Positions 1 through 12,309 of a DNA stretch of 64,000 bases are shown here, in pieces. The notes below the pieces were generated by a model, which was not told the DNA's origin, did not search any database, and worked only from the letters and a program-made list of their open reading frames with translations. A program made the translations under genes and the position numbers. Origin of the DNA: Anaeramoeba flamelloides. Taxonomy: Eukaryota > Metamonada > Anaeramoebidae. Location of the stretch: positions 3,439,001 to 3,503,000 of the forward strand of contig JANTQA010000015.1 in NCBI GenBank assembly GCA_027625915.1. The letters are read 5' to 3'. Numbering within the stretch: the stretch's first letter is position 1; each line of letters opens with the position of its first letter.

Positions 1-32
1 AACATGGGCCATTTATTATGAAATTTAGTTTA
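1..32 (+). repeat. Right end of repeat A (TIR element)
   Basis: The first 32 bases match the right ends of two longer repeats at 29599-30116 and 40797-41314, including the shared stretch GGGCC(A/G)TTTATTATGAAA. Only the terminus of this copy lies inside the window; the body would lie to the left. Confidence 0.75.
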
Positions 33-429
33 TTTTTATTTCAAAACATTATTTGAAAAAAAAGCAAAATCTATTTATTTATTGTGAGAAAGGAGTAATC
101 AAAGAAAATTTACTAAATAAAAAAAGAGAAGAAGAAAAATAATTAAAAGATTAAAGTAAAAAAATATTATATCATTTACATGACCAAATTAAAAATTATC
201 CACGTCCTGAAACAGGAGGAGTAAAAACCCTATAGAAAGATTATTAATAATAAGATTACACAAACTGTGATTAATAAATTGGTATTCCACGACTCCGAAA
301 AGTGGGGTACTATGTACCCGAATTTGTATATTTTTTTACTATTTTAGGAATTTTTTATTTTCTATTTTTTTATTTTCATTTTTTCTTTATTACCTTAAGT
401 TTTCTAACCATAAGAGCTTTGATGAAAAA
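33..429. other. Gene-free AT-rich spacer
   Basis: No frame with coding character is seen. It holds the junction between repeat A and the 3' side of the minus-strand LINE remnant that begins near 430. Confidence 0.5.
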
Positions 430-1253
430 TTATGGACAAGAACAATAAATTTCGTAATTTTTATTAACCAGGTTAAGGAGCTTTTGAGTATTTTTTCTAA
501 GGATAACATTTTTATATAAGTTTTTTTCTAAAATTTTTGCTATTTTTTTTTTCCATTTGATTCTGATAAATTTATATCTTTCACAATACCAAATAAAGTG
601 ATTTATATTTTCATAATATTGAGTACAATAATCACATTTTTGCATTTTTTTTTTTTTTTAAATGTATCATATTCTGATTTCTTTTTTAAGACATATGAGT
701 ATCTATTTAGTCCGTTCGTAAAAGTGCGAAATTTTATAAAAGTAGTACTGGATTTAAATTTGAGGTAGTTTTTTATTTTAAAGTTAAAGTTTTCATTTTT
801 AATAATTTTATAATATTCTTTAATTTTCCAACTTTGATTGTTTTTTAAAATATTAAAGAATTGTTTTTTTATCTTAATTTTTAGTTTATTAATATTTTTT
901 GTTTTCCAAATATTTATTTCTTTGTTTGGATTATAGTCAAATTTAATAAGTTTTGCCATTTCTTTATATTTTATTTTGTTAAGTTTTTGGATAAATTTCC
1001 ATTTTATCAAGTTTACAATCGTTTTAATGGGTAACAAGTTGATTTCATTTCGATACGCTAAGACTGACGTAGATCTTTGAATTTTAAATATTTTTGTAAT
1101 ATGGAGATTAATTAGTATATCAATTTCTTCGTATTCTTTTTTTGTGAAACTGAATAATTCTAGTCCAAATAACAGCTGACTCAAACAAATAGCTTTATAT
1201 AGGATAATTTTGAGGTAATTAGATAATTCGTTTGAAAAAAAAAGCAAAATCAA
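430..1253 (-). mobile_element. 5'-truncated LINE (non-LTR retrotransposon) remnant
   Basis: Two overlapping minus-strand frames carry the C-terminal part of a reverse-transcriptase protein. Codons from 1253 to 603 match, in order, the LINE at 55.3-56.9 kb: LSQLLFGLELF against LSQLTFGLEIF, ITKIFKIQR against ITEIFKINR, and TTFIKFRTFTN against STILKFRSFSN. The frame at 645-430 carries the C-terminal zinc-knuckle block (CDYC, then HFIWYC), comparable to CPLC and HFLWVC in the other copy. The switch of frame lies in a poly-A/T run near 640-660, so the copy is broken. Motifs A-C of the RT and any endonuclease are absent. This is the usual outcome of aborted reverse transcription. The family is one used by both copies here; I cannot name the clade. 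Confidence 0.8.
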
Positions 1254-1349
1254 TTGATAAAAATTACAAATTAACTTTAAAGATGAATTATTTATATTTT
1301 TATTGTTGGTACAATCATCAAAAACAATTCAAATCCACTTGTATGTAAA

Positions 1350-1542
1350 ATCATATTAATTATTTTGGAGATTTCAAATTGAGTCAAATTATTCAACAAA
1401 TTTTACATAAATCAACAATCAAAGAAAAACCTGAAAAAAAAGTTAAATTTTTAAAACCCTTTAATTCTGATATTATTAAAATGGTGAGAATGATTTTTGA
1501 AAGATTTTATTGGTTTCTATTAGAATATTCATTGATCTTAAA
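1350..1542 (+). pseudogene. Coding-like fragment, unidentified
   Basis: An open stretch of about 65 codons with no ATG start runs to a TAG stop. It has a balanced, protein-like composition (segments YFGDFKLSQII and KPFNSDIIKM). A GTGAGA that could be a splice donor follows the second segment. It may be an exon of a spliced gene or the remnant of one, and sits next to a LINE remnant on the other strand. No family recognised. Confidence 0.25.
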
Positions 1543-1817
1543 CTAGATATTAAAATCAACGAATAGTGGTGTAAATAACCCTTGATTTTTATTTTAACCC
1601 ATTACAAAATTTAACAAATGTAAAAAATATTGGCTGACTCTACAAATAAAAGAAACAAATAAATGAGGTTACAACAGTATATAAACAAGAAATAGGGTTC
1701 TTTAAATAAATTTTAAAAAAGAATTATGAAGATACTGGGAGATTAAAATGTAATTTTTTGACAAAAAAATGAGCATAATTTCATTTTTTGAATTTTTATA
1801 AAAAAATCATTTAATCT

Positions 1818-2708
1818 CACAAATTTTGAAAATATTATGAAATTTTTGAAACAAAAGCATTTAATATAATTGGGCCATTTTGATTAATCAAAGATCTAAC
1901 CTCTAAAGTCAATTTGGTTCTGAAACAAGAATCTATTAGTGATTGTGGGTCTTCCAATACCCAAGTCTGAAAAAAAAAAATGAGTTAAATTTTAGTAATG
2001 GGTTAAAGGTTGTCTAAACGGGTTATTTCCACCACTGTTGTTGTTGTTTTTTAATTTATTTACTTTCAGAATCTGAGTTTCTCAATGTATAAAAAAGAAG
2101 AAGTGAAGTTTGTTTAAATCATTCATCAAAGTGAATGAGGATTTTATTTTCAAGAGCTTTTTCCTGGTAAATCCCCAATATTGACAATTCAAAAAGTTTG
2201 ACCAACATTACAAAATTTTTGACTACTGTAGCCATAATAAAGTGTGCAAAAAAATATAATGTGTGTTTCAAAATACAATGCGTTTTTTTATTATTATAGA
2301 AGACCTATACATTAACCAATCAAAGAAACCAATAATAAACCCTAAAAAAACATGGTAGTGATTTCTTAAAGTTCTATTATTTAAAAAAAAATTCTAAAAA
2401 TGAAGGATCAAATTCCAAAATTTATCTCAAAAAATGTAAATATTTTTAATCAAAAAAAACAAAAAAATTTCAAAAAAATTGAGAATATTATGGAAAATTT
2501 TAAACCATTGCTTGAATAATTTAAATTTTACCACAAATAACCAGACCTTTACTTTCAAAATTGATTTGTACTTATGTATACTATTTGGTAGTAATGGGAT
2601 CTTGCCTTGATACAAGAAGAAAAAAAAGTATGGATAATATTTTGAAACACTGATCATAGCATTTATGCACGCATTATTTTGATCACTGTAAAACCAAAAT
2701 TTCAACAA
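1818..2708 (-). pseudogene. Decayed or spliced gene remnant, unidentified
   Basis: Three minus-strand pieces read like protein. Around 2700-2550, DQNNACINAMISVSKYY and GKIPLLPNSIHKYKSILK are followed by a GTAAAG donor-like site. At about 2240-2045, MATVVKNFVMLVKLFELS continues to NSDSES with one stop inside, then GTAAAT. At about 1967-1838, WVLEDPQSLIDSCF continues to NGPIILNAFV after a clean TTTTTTTTTTTCAG acceptor. The order and splice-like borders suggest one gene, but I could not join the pieces without breaking frame. I therefore call it a remnant. No family recognised. Confidence 0.3.
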
Positions 2709-4797
2709 ATTATCTTTACGAAACCCTCTTTGTGTTCAATAAAAATTTTTTGGTGATTATTGATAAATTTTTATTTATGTTTGGGAATTTTTACTTGATT
2801 TTCCTTTTGAAATTATTATACTCAGCCTTTGAATAAAGCATTTTATGAAGTCAAGTGATAAGAAACTATGTAAAATTAGTTGTTCTTCAAAATATTCTTA
2901 GTACTAGATTGTTTGATAAGAAATAGTTCGAAAATTTATAAAAATAGAAATTGTTTAAAATTTTTTGAAATTTATAAGAATATATCAGTATCAACTGATG
3001 ATAAAACTAAGTTTATCTTGAAGAAGTCTTGATATTTAATACTCTAGTGTATTAAAATATAATAACCTTATGATGAAAAATGTTTTAAAAGAATGCCTAT
3101 TGAAGAAATGATAAAACATAACACAAATTTTGGGATTTTTGAGTATAGCTTAAATATTGCAAAAAAAGTATTGGTTTCTTCCAAAAGTTCCATTTAATAG
3201 ATTTTTGAATAAAACTAGTCAATTTAGAGAATTGATTTTTACCACAAATTCGATCTTTATAATTTTTGAGTATATCAGTTCATTCGAAGAAAACGATGTA
3301 GTTATTAAAGTGGGTCAACTACAGGGTTCAATTAAATGTTGATTTTTGAATCATTTTTAAAGTAAATTTTAAATTCGGAAAAGAAAATAGTTTTAACCAA
3401 ATTATAAATTTTCTGAAAAAAATCCAAAATTCGTGTTTATTTACAAGATTTTGTTAACTTCGCACTCTTTTTGTCACTAATCTGCTTTATGTTAAAAAAA
3501 TAGTAAATTTACTGACCTTTAAATCTGTTTCAACTTTTGGCGAATAAATTATTAAATATTCGATTTTCAGAAATTGTAAGGTTTAAAAAATCAACAAAAG
3601 AAAACAATTTCATTCTATAGTTTACAGAATGGAACTGATTTTGATAAAGTGTTAATTCTATTCAAGCTAATTGAATTGAGCTATTTTACTTTATTAGTAT
3701 TGTTGTGATTTGATCAAAAATAACCAAGTAGCTCATGAGAATGACCAAACAAAGTGAATTTTCAATCAGTTTGTGAGTTAGTTTATTCTAAACTACAATT
3801 ATTTGTTTTGGTGTTTAAAATCAAAAGAAACTTTGTTATGTTTAATTTGATAGATTTTTCTAATTTCAAAGCAAAGCGTTAATTACTTAATAAAAAATCA
3901 AAAACTAATTTAGTGGAGTACTATTGAAAACGATTGAAAAATAACCATTAGGATTTCTCTTGAGTGGTTTTTTAAAAAGTTGAAGAAAAAAACGCAATTA
4001 ATAATCAATCCCAAAAATGCCTTCTTATTTTAATTTTTGTTTTTGCACAAGTTGAATTTGCTTTTGTTTTCAAATTGTTTTGAAGTTAATGATCGAAAAA
4101 ATCAAAACAGTTAAATTCAACACATCTAAACAGTAATTAAAACCTAGCCAATTTTCAAAAAACCAAACTTCCATTCAAGAAGGAATTGATTTTATAAAAA
4201 ATTTTTAGTTAAATCAATCACACTATTTTTTTCAGACTTTGCAAGTAACCATTTGATTACACTTTTCAATTTTCAGTCAGTCTCCTACGAACTTACCTTA
4301 AAATAGAAAAAAATTATTGGAAATAAAATCATAGGAAAGAATCAAAACTATTCAAAAATATTGGTTTCCATAAGAAATAAGAATTCCAAACACCAATTTC
4401 ATCAATAAAACTGAAAACTATTTTTAACAAGAATGAATTTGCAAATAAACAGATCATATTTTTGAATAATTAATAGGGTTTTAAAATTTCGAAAAAAATC
4501 TTCTGGTCAATACTATTAAAAATTTATCAGACTTGAATCGAATTTAAATTCCAAAAAAAAAAAGAAGAATTTACAAATATTATTCAAAAAACGAAAATAT
4601 CAAATCTGTTTCAAACAACATAACCAGAATTGAAATTCGCTTTTAAGAAGAAATTCATTTTTTCTCAATTCTTTTCTACAATTAGTAATCATTTTTTTAA
4701 ACAACAAACCTGAAAAACGATTGTTGTCAGAACTTTATATTGCTTTCTAAAAAAAACACTCTTTTGCTCAAATAAATACTTGTCAAGTGTGAAAGTG
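2709..4797. other. Gene-free AT-rich region
   Basis: About 2.1 kb without a convincing coding frame on either strand. The short open frame near 3157-3342 is hydrophobic filler typical of this AT content. The last few hundred bases presumably hold the promoter of the large gene at 4.8 kb, but I see no recognisable element. Confidence 0.5.
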
Positions 4798-7700
4798 ATG
4801 TTTTTAGCTTTTGTGCTCTACTTAGTCTTCAGCACTTTAGATTTGTATATGAATTCTGAGGTTAATTTGATACCATCCTCTCTCTCGGTAATAGGTACAA
4901 TTGAAGATCGTATCCAATTAGGGTGGCTAACAAAAGAGAAATATAAGACACACATCACCTATCTCGTTTCGTTGTACAGACAAACAACTCAAAACCCACA
5001 AGCAAACTTTGAGTGCTTATTTCAATTTGGATTAACAGCTTTTTTCAGTCTTGTAAAAACAACACTCAAAGAAGATCACGTTCAAATCGAAGAAAGGTAT
5101 GTCGAAGATCAATTGCAACAATTCTGTGGGAATTGGGATTCTTTTCTGGATTTTACAGATCAGTTGACAACAAAAGGCAATGGAATCGAGCGATACGAAT
5201 CAGGATCTTTTCTAATTGGTGAAAAAAAAGCCTTTTTAAATCTAATGCAAAGGTACATAATCTTAATGGAATATTTACAAAAGAGGGAATACAAACACAA
5301 AAAAAAACCCATAATTCGCTTTTATCATTTGAAAAGAGCATCAAAACAGGCTATGCGAGATAAAAATCAAAAAAATATAAAACCAGCAATTTTAACACCT
5401 TCTCTTCCGCTTCAGAATAATATCCAGTTTGATGTTATTCAATATAACAATTATTTGACCCAAAACAAAAATATTTATAATAATTTTCCAAAGATCAAAA
5501 ATTCCAAAATTCCAAAAATTTTTCATTCTGAAACTCAAATTTTGCAAAAATTAGGAATAATAAAAATAATGACAAATAAGCAAACAAAACCAAAAGTACT
5601 AACTTTACACCAAAGTGGAGAAACGAAACATAATGGTTTGGTTAAAAAAAATTATCTTGATCAAATAGCTTTACTTGAAATAAGGTTTTCACAATTGAAA
5701 AAAAGAAAAAAACGATTAAAAAACAAGAAAAAAGTTAAAAAGAACCCAAATTTAAAAGGCAAACTCTTAGAACTTGTGAAAGCATTTCAACAATTTGAGA
5801 ATTTAGAGCACTTGGTGCAAAAAAAGGAACAAAACTTAATAAAACTGAAAAATGATTTGAATAAAAGCAAAAGGAAAAAAATATGTAAAGGGAAAACAAA
5901 AACGAAAGATCTAACCTTACACCAAAACGGAGAAACAAACATAACAAAGGGCATTTCTGCCAAAAGCAAAATTGAAAAAAAAAGAGAATTAGATCATGAT
6001 CAAAAAATGCAAATGAAGAACACTACAACAGTTAGTTTACCAAAAGAAATCAATGAAGAAGAAACCAAAACATATGCTAATGCAGAGCCAAATAAAATGG
6101 CCGAAGAAAGAGAAGGAAAAAGACAAAAAGAAGAAAGACAAAAAGGAGAAAAAGAAGGAGATATACAAGTAATAACAAATATTGATTCAAATTTCAAAAT
6201 ACAAAAAGATACTTTAAATTCGAAATTTAAAAGTAGCAATTCAATGAAAAACAAAGAAATAGAAAACAAAAAGGAAGAGGATACCAGCTTTAATAAAAAA
6301 TATTTACCAAAAGAAAAAAATTATTTAACAAAAGAAAAAAAACATTTAACAAAAGAAATTAATAATGAAAATTACCAAAACCAAAATGCACAAAAAAATT
6401 TCAAAATTAAAAGACAAAAGCTAAAGCCTGCAAAAAAGGAAAGGAAAGTGAAAAACCAAATGGTTAAAAAAAATGAGAAAGCGAACACGATTAAAAAAAA
6501 GGGGCTCTTAAAAAAAATACAACAAATAAAAAGTACTCTGAGCCCAAGAAAAAAAAAAAAAAATACGGATAAGAAATTTGGTAACACCAATTTAAATAAC
6601 TCACGAAACCAAAGGAAATTTTCACAAAAATCAAATGAATGGAAGATTTGGTGGGATTTATTTCAGGAAGAAAATATCGATGAAGAGACGAAAAATAACA
6701 ATGGAGATAAGAACGACCAGAGCCTTTCTTTAAATCAACCGGACCCATATTTAATTCTTAATCAAATGAAAACCCATGATTCAAAATCTAAAATCTCAAA
6801 AAAAGATCTGAATAATATCGAAAAAATCAATGATAATTTATTAATTACAAAAATCGAAGAAAAGTTAGAAGTACAAAACGAAAAATCAATTGCCAATCAT
6901 AATCCAGATCAATCAAATAATTATCACAAAATAATAACAGAACCCTTACCAAAATCCACACTTGGGAGAGAATCTGATCCAATTAAACTTGGCACAAATA
7001 TTAATGAATTTACTAATAAGAATATGGACCAGTATGAGAAAGATGGTTGCTACGAGAACAGAATTTTCCAAAAAAAAATCAAATCCATCAGAAAAAAAAA
7101 AGATAGGAATAATTCCTTAAATAGCGAAATATTGACTAGAATACATAATCAAAAAATTATTTCCTCAGAAGAAATGACAAACAATTCCCCAAACAAAAGA
7201 TGGTCTTTATCCTCCCATCTCAGGAAAAGTGCTGGGAATCTCTTCGGTGAATTAGAAAATCAAATTAATTTTGATAATGATACTTCATTTTCCCCTGAAA
7301 GCACCTTTAATCATTATTCAACAAAGAATAAAAAAACAAAAATTATGGAGAAAAATAAAAATAGAAACAATTTATCAAATGAAAATATCATGAATAAGTT
7401 CATTAACAATGACGGGAGCGTAAATGATAATACACATGGGGGGAGAAAAAAAATGGGAAAAAGAAATTCTGGATCAACATTTGAACATTTTTCTAATAAT
7501 AACGATTTTTCTTTTACTTCTGAAATAGATTTCTCTTCATCAAATGAAGATTCAAACGGAATTTCTCCAAAAGTATTAAGAAAAAAATTTTCCAATAATG
7601 AATTCAAAACAAAAATCAAATATTCTGTGAATTTAATTGAAAATGAAAATGAAAATAAAAATGAAAATAAAAATGAAAATAAAAATAAAAATATAAATGG

Positions 7701-8267
7701 AAATGAAAATATAAGGTTAAATGAAAACGAAAATAAAAATGTAAATGAAAATATAAATGAAAATGGAAATGGAAATGAAGACGGAAATAATCCCGAGTGT
7801 ATACCAGAAGAAGAATTATTTAATAAAACGGAGATCGATTGTTCTTCCGAATTGGACTTTGATGATACAGAAGAAATTGAAAATGAGTTGAATTTAGTTT
7901 GTGCAGATTTTACAAACAATAAAGAAAATGAAGAAAACGAATTTTTAACAAATGATTTTAATTCAACCCAACTAAAAAATAATGGAAACAAAAAAAAGGG
8001 GATTAATAAAATTAATCAAAATGAAAATCTTATAGATGAAATTAAAACCGAAAAAGAAAATATAACAAAAAAAGAAAGAGAGTCAAAAGAAGTTAAAAAT
8101 CAAAAAAAAGGAAAAGACCAAATCAAAGTAAAATTAAAAGTAAAATTAAAAGTAAGAAAAGAAAGGAAAAAAAAAACAAAAAGGATCAAGAAAAAGAAAA
8201 CAAAAAGGAAATTGAAAAATGAGAAAACAAAAAGCGACGGAGGAGAACGAAAACGAAAACTAAAACT

Positions 8268-8302
<35 letters not shown>

Positions 8303-10266
8303 ACAAACAAACAAATAAAGGAAACAACAGGTACAGCATGTATAATACATTAACGCCGAAGAAAAGCAAATCAAAACCTTTAGAATTTGAATCAAAATTA
8401 TTTCAAAATTATTCTTCATTCAAACCAAATATTAATCTACTATCTTCATCGACTCAAAATTTAAAATTCATTCAAAATCAAAAAAAGAAAAATGGGAAAA
8501 GACAAACCTTAAATATTATTTATAATAAAGAAGATGAAGATTCTTGGCTAAATAAATTTCGAAATGTAAAAACAAATAATCAAACAAACAATGGCCGCAG
8601 ACCTAATAAAAATTATAAAACATTAAATATTCAAAATTACAATCCGAAATTATTGAATAGCCATTCTTTTAACAATAACATAAGTATTAATAGTACTCAT
8701 AATTTAAAAAAAACCAAATCCCAAACCTCGAGTAATTCTTTAGTGAAAAGCAATACCGATTTATTTTTGAAAACAAACTATAATACTAAAAGCAACAACA
8801 ACCGCAGCAGCGACAATATAAAAAGGCCCATTACACCAATTAAAGAAATTGTGAAATTTTGGAGAACAAGCCAAAGATCGAAAAGGAAAAAAAACATTCA
8901 AGAAAGTTATATGAAGGAAGAAATGGGAAACCACCATTTGGTCCTCAGGAGAGTTCATAATAGTAATAAATTAACCTTAAAGCCATTTAAAACTTTAAAA
9001 AAAATTGAAAATAAGGAATACTTTTCCAATAATGAATACGAATGGCTGGATTGCTCTTCAAAATCAATTTTTTTTAAAACCCCAGTAATCAATTTATTGT
9101 TGAAGCAATATAAATACCACAATAAGGATTTTAAATATTTGGAATCCTTTTTATTAATTAATACCTTTACAGAGTGGGGAATCTATCATTATGCCAATTT
9201 AACGAAGGAAAATAAAAGATTAATCAAAAATTTAAAATCCCAATATGACAGAGCATTTGAGGAATCAAAAAACTGTTTAAGAATTGGGCAATTTGCAATA
9301 AACATTTTAATAAATAATTTGTATGAAAATACTTTTGTTGAGGGGAAAATTAAATTTCGAAAAAATAATTTAAAAATATTCCAAAACCAAAAAAACGAGA
9401 ACGAGAATGATAACGACAACAATAACACGAATAGCACCGACGATAGTTATAGCAACGACAATAGTAGTAGCAGCAGTTATAATAATAGTAGCCGGAATGA
9501 TAATTCTTCTGAAAAAAAGAACTCAAAAAAAAAATATGTTAACTTAATATTTTCGAACCAATGGAAAAAAAAAATCAATATAGCCATCAATCACGAAGAC
9601 CCTTTAGTCTTTGCCATTTCGAATAATAACAAAACCCAAATCATTTTAATCAAGTGCCCAAATGTTAATATTAAAAGGATCTTAATTTTTAATTTCTTTT
9701 TATATTCTTCAACTAAGCATAATAATGCTTTGTTTAAAAAAAATGAAAAAATCAATTCTGTAAACCCAAATAGCATACACACGATAATATTACCACCCTT
9801 ATTCAAACCCAGCAATTCGATGAAAAGGGAGTTAGCTTCAATAAAAACATACGATCAATTAAATCAATCATTCAATGTTTCTTTCCAAATGTTAATTGAG
9901 ATATTTTATCACGAAAAGCGTCTGTCATTTTTAATATATGTTCTCACTTTAAAACGCTTTCCCTTCCAATCTGGCTATTTGAAAATTAGAAAGGATTCAC
10001 TAAGGATTGGTAAAAAGGGAAAAGAAAAAAATTACAAATATAATAAATATTTTAGAATAACTAAACATGAAACCAATAAAAACATGTTTGGAATTTCCTT
10101 TAATAAAAATAACAATAAACCACCCTTTAGCACAATTGTCCGAAATAAAAATAAAAACAAAAACACGAATCCAATAATATTAATGACTAGATCACAAAGA
10201 GACAGAGATTTAATTGTAGAGGTTTTACATCATTTTTTAAAAAAGTTTAACACTAAAATCAAATGA
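4798..10266 (+). CDS. Giant Lys/Asn-rich protein with possible PH-like C-terminus
   Basis: A single uninterrupted frame of 1822 codons from ATG 4798 to TGA. Upstream in-frame codons lack an ATG, and a later in-frame ATG at 4849 is possible, since the first 17 residues are hydrophobic filler or a signal-like stretch. The N-terminal 170 residues (IEDRIQLGWL, LTAFFSLVKTTL, QQFCGNWDSFLDF) are ordered and rich in helix. Next come about 1,250 residues of charged low complexity: twin LTLHQ(S/N)GET units, KEKxYLTKE repeats at 6295-6360, Asn-Glu/Lys tandem units at 7640-7790 and a run of Lys-Arg pairs at 8250-8310. A second ordered block (9040-9400) has TEWGIYHYANL. The last 200 residues end in a segment with a strand-rich part and a final helix (SQRDRDLIVEVLHHFLKKF), which looks like a PH-type fold. 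Function unknown; membrane or phosphoinositide binding is inference only. Confidence 0.8.
6295..6360 (+). repeat. In-gene tandem repeat (Y/H)LxKEK
   Basis: Three consecutive units of about 24 bp encode YLPKEKN, YLTKEKK and HLTKEIN in the large protein. The near-identical DNA units point to recent slippage. Confidence 0.7.
7636..7790 (+). repeat. In-gene Asn-Glu/Asn-Lys codon array
   Basis: Hexamer units of the form (G/A)AAAAT, reading GAA AAT and AAA AAT, repeat some two dozen times. They encode alternating Glu/Lys and Asn with a few Gly, Ile and Val changes. Frame is kept, as expected for a slippage array under coding constraint. Confidence 0.75.
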
Positions 10267-11140
10267 TCATAAAAAATAATTTAATTTTTTTTTTTATTTT
10301 GTTTTTTATGATCTTGATTCAAAATTATTTTTTGATTAATAAATTATTGTATATTATTTCTTTATTTTTCTTTATTTGTTATTAAATGTTTCTTTTTAAT
10401 TATAAAACAAAAATAAAAATAAAACCTTTTAAATATATTGTCAAATAAATACAACATACAAATAATTATTTTAGATTTTATTTATTTCCCTCAAACATTT
10501 TGTTCGATTATTAATCTTGTTTTGAAAACAAAACAGAAAAATTTTCTTTTTTTTGAAATAAATTAAATCATAAATTCTTTTTAATAATAAGAAGGGTCTA
10601 ATATGTTAAATTTATTGAAATTTATTAATTTTGATAAATTTTTTTTTAAAAACGAATAAAACAACTTATTGGGAGATCTTTGATTTTTTTTGATAAAATT
10701 TGGATTCTGAGATTTAAGATTTAATAAGTTCAATATACTTTATTTTATTTGAGTATATTTTTTTGAAATCCAGAATTGTACAATTTTGCAATATAAAACG
10801 AAAAAAAGTATACTGTTTGCATCTATTAAGAGAGTAGTCACCGTAAAGGAAAATTTTTCACTTTTTTGCAATTTTGTAGAGGATCAGAAAATAAAATTTT
10901 TATTTTGGTTAACTCATTGATTTTTATTATTTAAAGCACTTCATTCATGAGTTTTTTTAACTTTTTTTTTCAAAGTCTCAAAGAAATTGCCACAATAGAA
11001 TATTGAGTGGAATTGCTTAAAATAGTGTTTCAAATGTTGAATAACTTATCTTTTATTCTTATCTCAACATTCTAATGTGGCATTTAATTATTTAATTTTT
11101 TCATTTTTTATTCTTTCATCATTTTTTAATTTTTTAAATC
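10267..11140. other. Intergenic region with a small foldback
   Basis: No convincing gene. A short minus-strand stretch near 10925-10838 reads like protein (LFSDPLQNCKKVK) but soon meets stops. An inverted repeat at 10989-11081 is listed separately. Confidence 0.45.
10989..11081. repeat. Short foldback, 19-bp arms
   Basis: GCCACAATAGAATATTGAG at 10989-11007 is mirrored by the complement of 11063-11081 with two mismatches, leaving a loop of about 55 bases. It may be a small hairpin MITE. No second copy seen. Confidence 0.5.
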
Positions 11141-11452
11141 ATGACAACCAAAGGCAATAAGAAAGATTTTTTTATCAGGGGTATTTAGGATGAATGAATA
11201 ATGTTTCAAAAGAACAACAATATTAAAATTGGGAAAATCACAAAAGGAAACATGAATGGGGCTAAAATAGCTAGAAGAATTCCAAAATTATCATAATTAT
11301 CCCAAAACATACTTAGGTTAGGATTTTAAATAGTTGGATTTAGTAGAATTGGAGAAGTGAATGTGATTATATTTTATCAAATTTTCAACCAAAAAATAGC
11401 AATAAGTTCTATTCTAAGAATCAAAAATTATCTTCTCCCAAAAAAAAACTAA
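11141..11452 (+). pseudogene. Stop-interrupted coding frame, possibly transposase N-terminus
   Basis: From ATG 11141 one reading frame of 104 codons reads like protein throughout (MTTKGNKKDFFIRGI, KITKGNMNGAKIARRIP, INQKIAISS-like end). It holds four internal stops and no frameshift. The block NMNGAKIARRIPKLS resembles the recognition part of a helix-turn-helix domain as found in Tc1/mariner transposases. It stops exactly where the TIR element at 11447 begins. The identification is weak; a decayed host gene is equally possible. Confidence 0.3.
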
Positions 11453-11985
11453 ATCCGACTACAACAATTTTGACACCGCTAAAATCAATAATAGCCAAAA
11501 TAAAACTCAATTTATTATATTTTTTCCAAATATATTATTAAATTACATTTAAGTAACATAGTATAATGGTTTTTAGGAAGTAATAATTTTTATCCAAATA
11601 AAAGAAAATAATATAAATCAAAAAACCCAAATAGAGTGTGGCCAAAATAAGGAAACGAGCTGAACAAAAAATGTTTTGGTAAATTTGTTATAATTACAGG
11701 AACAATTGTTGATCGATCAAATGATAAGATAAAATGGACCAATTGTCTGTGATTTTTCAATTTAAGAAACTCAACACTAAAATTCTATCAACCATTGAAA
11801 AAAAATCGCAGATCTAACGAAACAGATTTCGTAATTTTGAAAAAAAGGAAATGAAAACAAAAACAAAAAAGACGAAAAATATAATAGTTTATTATTTCAA
11901 AATTTTTTCTAAATTGAATGTAAAGTATAGTATTGCTATTCTTTCGACTATTTAAACTATGTCCAAATTTTTGGAATTAAGTTTA
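11447..11985 (+). mobile_element. TIR element family M (~540 bp), diverged copy
   Basis: This non-autonomous element is also found at 21987, 46074, 58845 and 62342. Its right end TGTCCAAATTTTTGGAATT...GTTTA is clear; its left end is worn. The interior holds the family signature ACAATTGTTGATCGATCAAATGATAAGATA (about 11703-11732). No transposase frame. The TA-flanked ends suggest Tc1/mariner-type mobilisation. Confidence 0.75.
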
Positions 11986-12209
11986 TTTAAATAAAAAAAA
12001 AAAAAAACTATTTTATCAAATAATTCTCTTTTTTTTTTCTTTTTAACATTACTAAAAAAAAATATCAAACAATTTTATTAAATAAATTGTTGGAGAATCT
12101 ACGATCATACATCACTGAAATAAAATACTCTTATCTCATCTCTCTCAAATTTTTATCATGTCTTTAGTTGTAGATACTCCCTTAATAATTAAATTAATTC
12201 TTGAAAATT

Positions 12210-12300
12210 GTGTATCATATCTCTTTTGATAAGAAACTTTGAAATATTACTAAAGATCAGCACGGAAAAATTTTGTAGGACTACCACATAAGGTTAAAAT
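12210..12300 (+). ncRNA. U6 snRNA-like locus (divergent or pseudogene)
   Basis: The segment ACTTTGAAATATTACTAAAGATCAGCAC (12236 on, given here in pieces: TTTGAAATATTAC, AAAGATCAGCAC) lines up with yeast U6 TTTGAAACAATAC...GATGATCAGCA, the part that holds the ACAGAGA box and the AGC triad. Downstream TAGGACTACCACA resembles the AAGGATGA stretch of the U6 intramolecular stem-loop. A TGT-GG/CC-ACA hairpin with a bulge can be drawn at 12274-12289. The transcript would be about 91 nt and ends in a T9 pol III terminator. The box itself reads ACTAAA, two bases shorter than ACAGAGA, which speaks for a pseudogene unless the U6 of this lineage is unusual. Confidence 0.45.
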
Positions 12301-12309
12301 TTTTTTTTT
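12301..12309 (+). terminator. Pol III-type T9 terminator
   Basis: A run of nine T directly follows the U6-like core. T runs are common in this DNA, so the site only counts together with the U6-like sequence. Confidence 0.4.

Noticed and set aside
7314-8419. Long Phe/Ser-rich minus-strand frames opposite the giant gene
   Set aside because: They are complements of the Lys/Asn/Glu codon arrays; composition and position are fully explained by the plus-strand gene.
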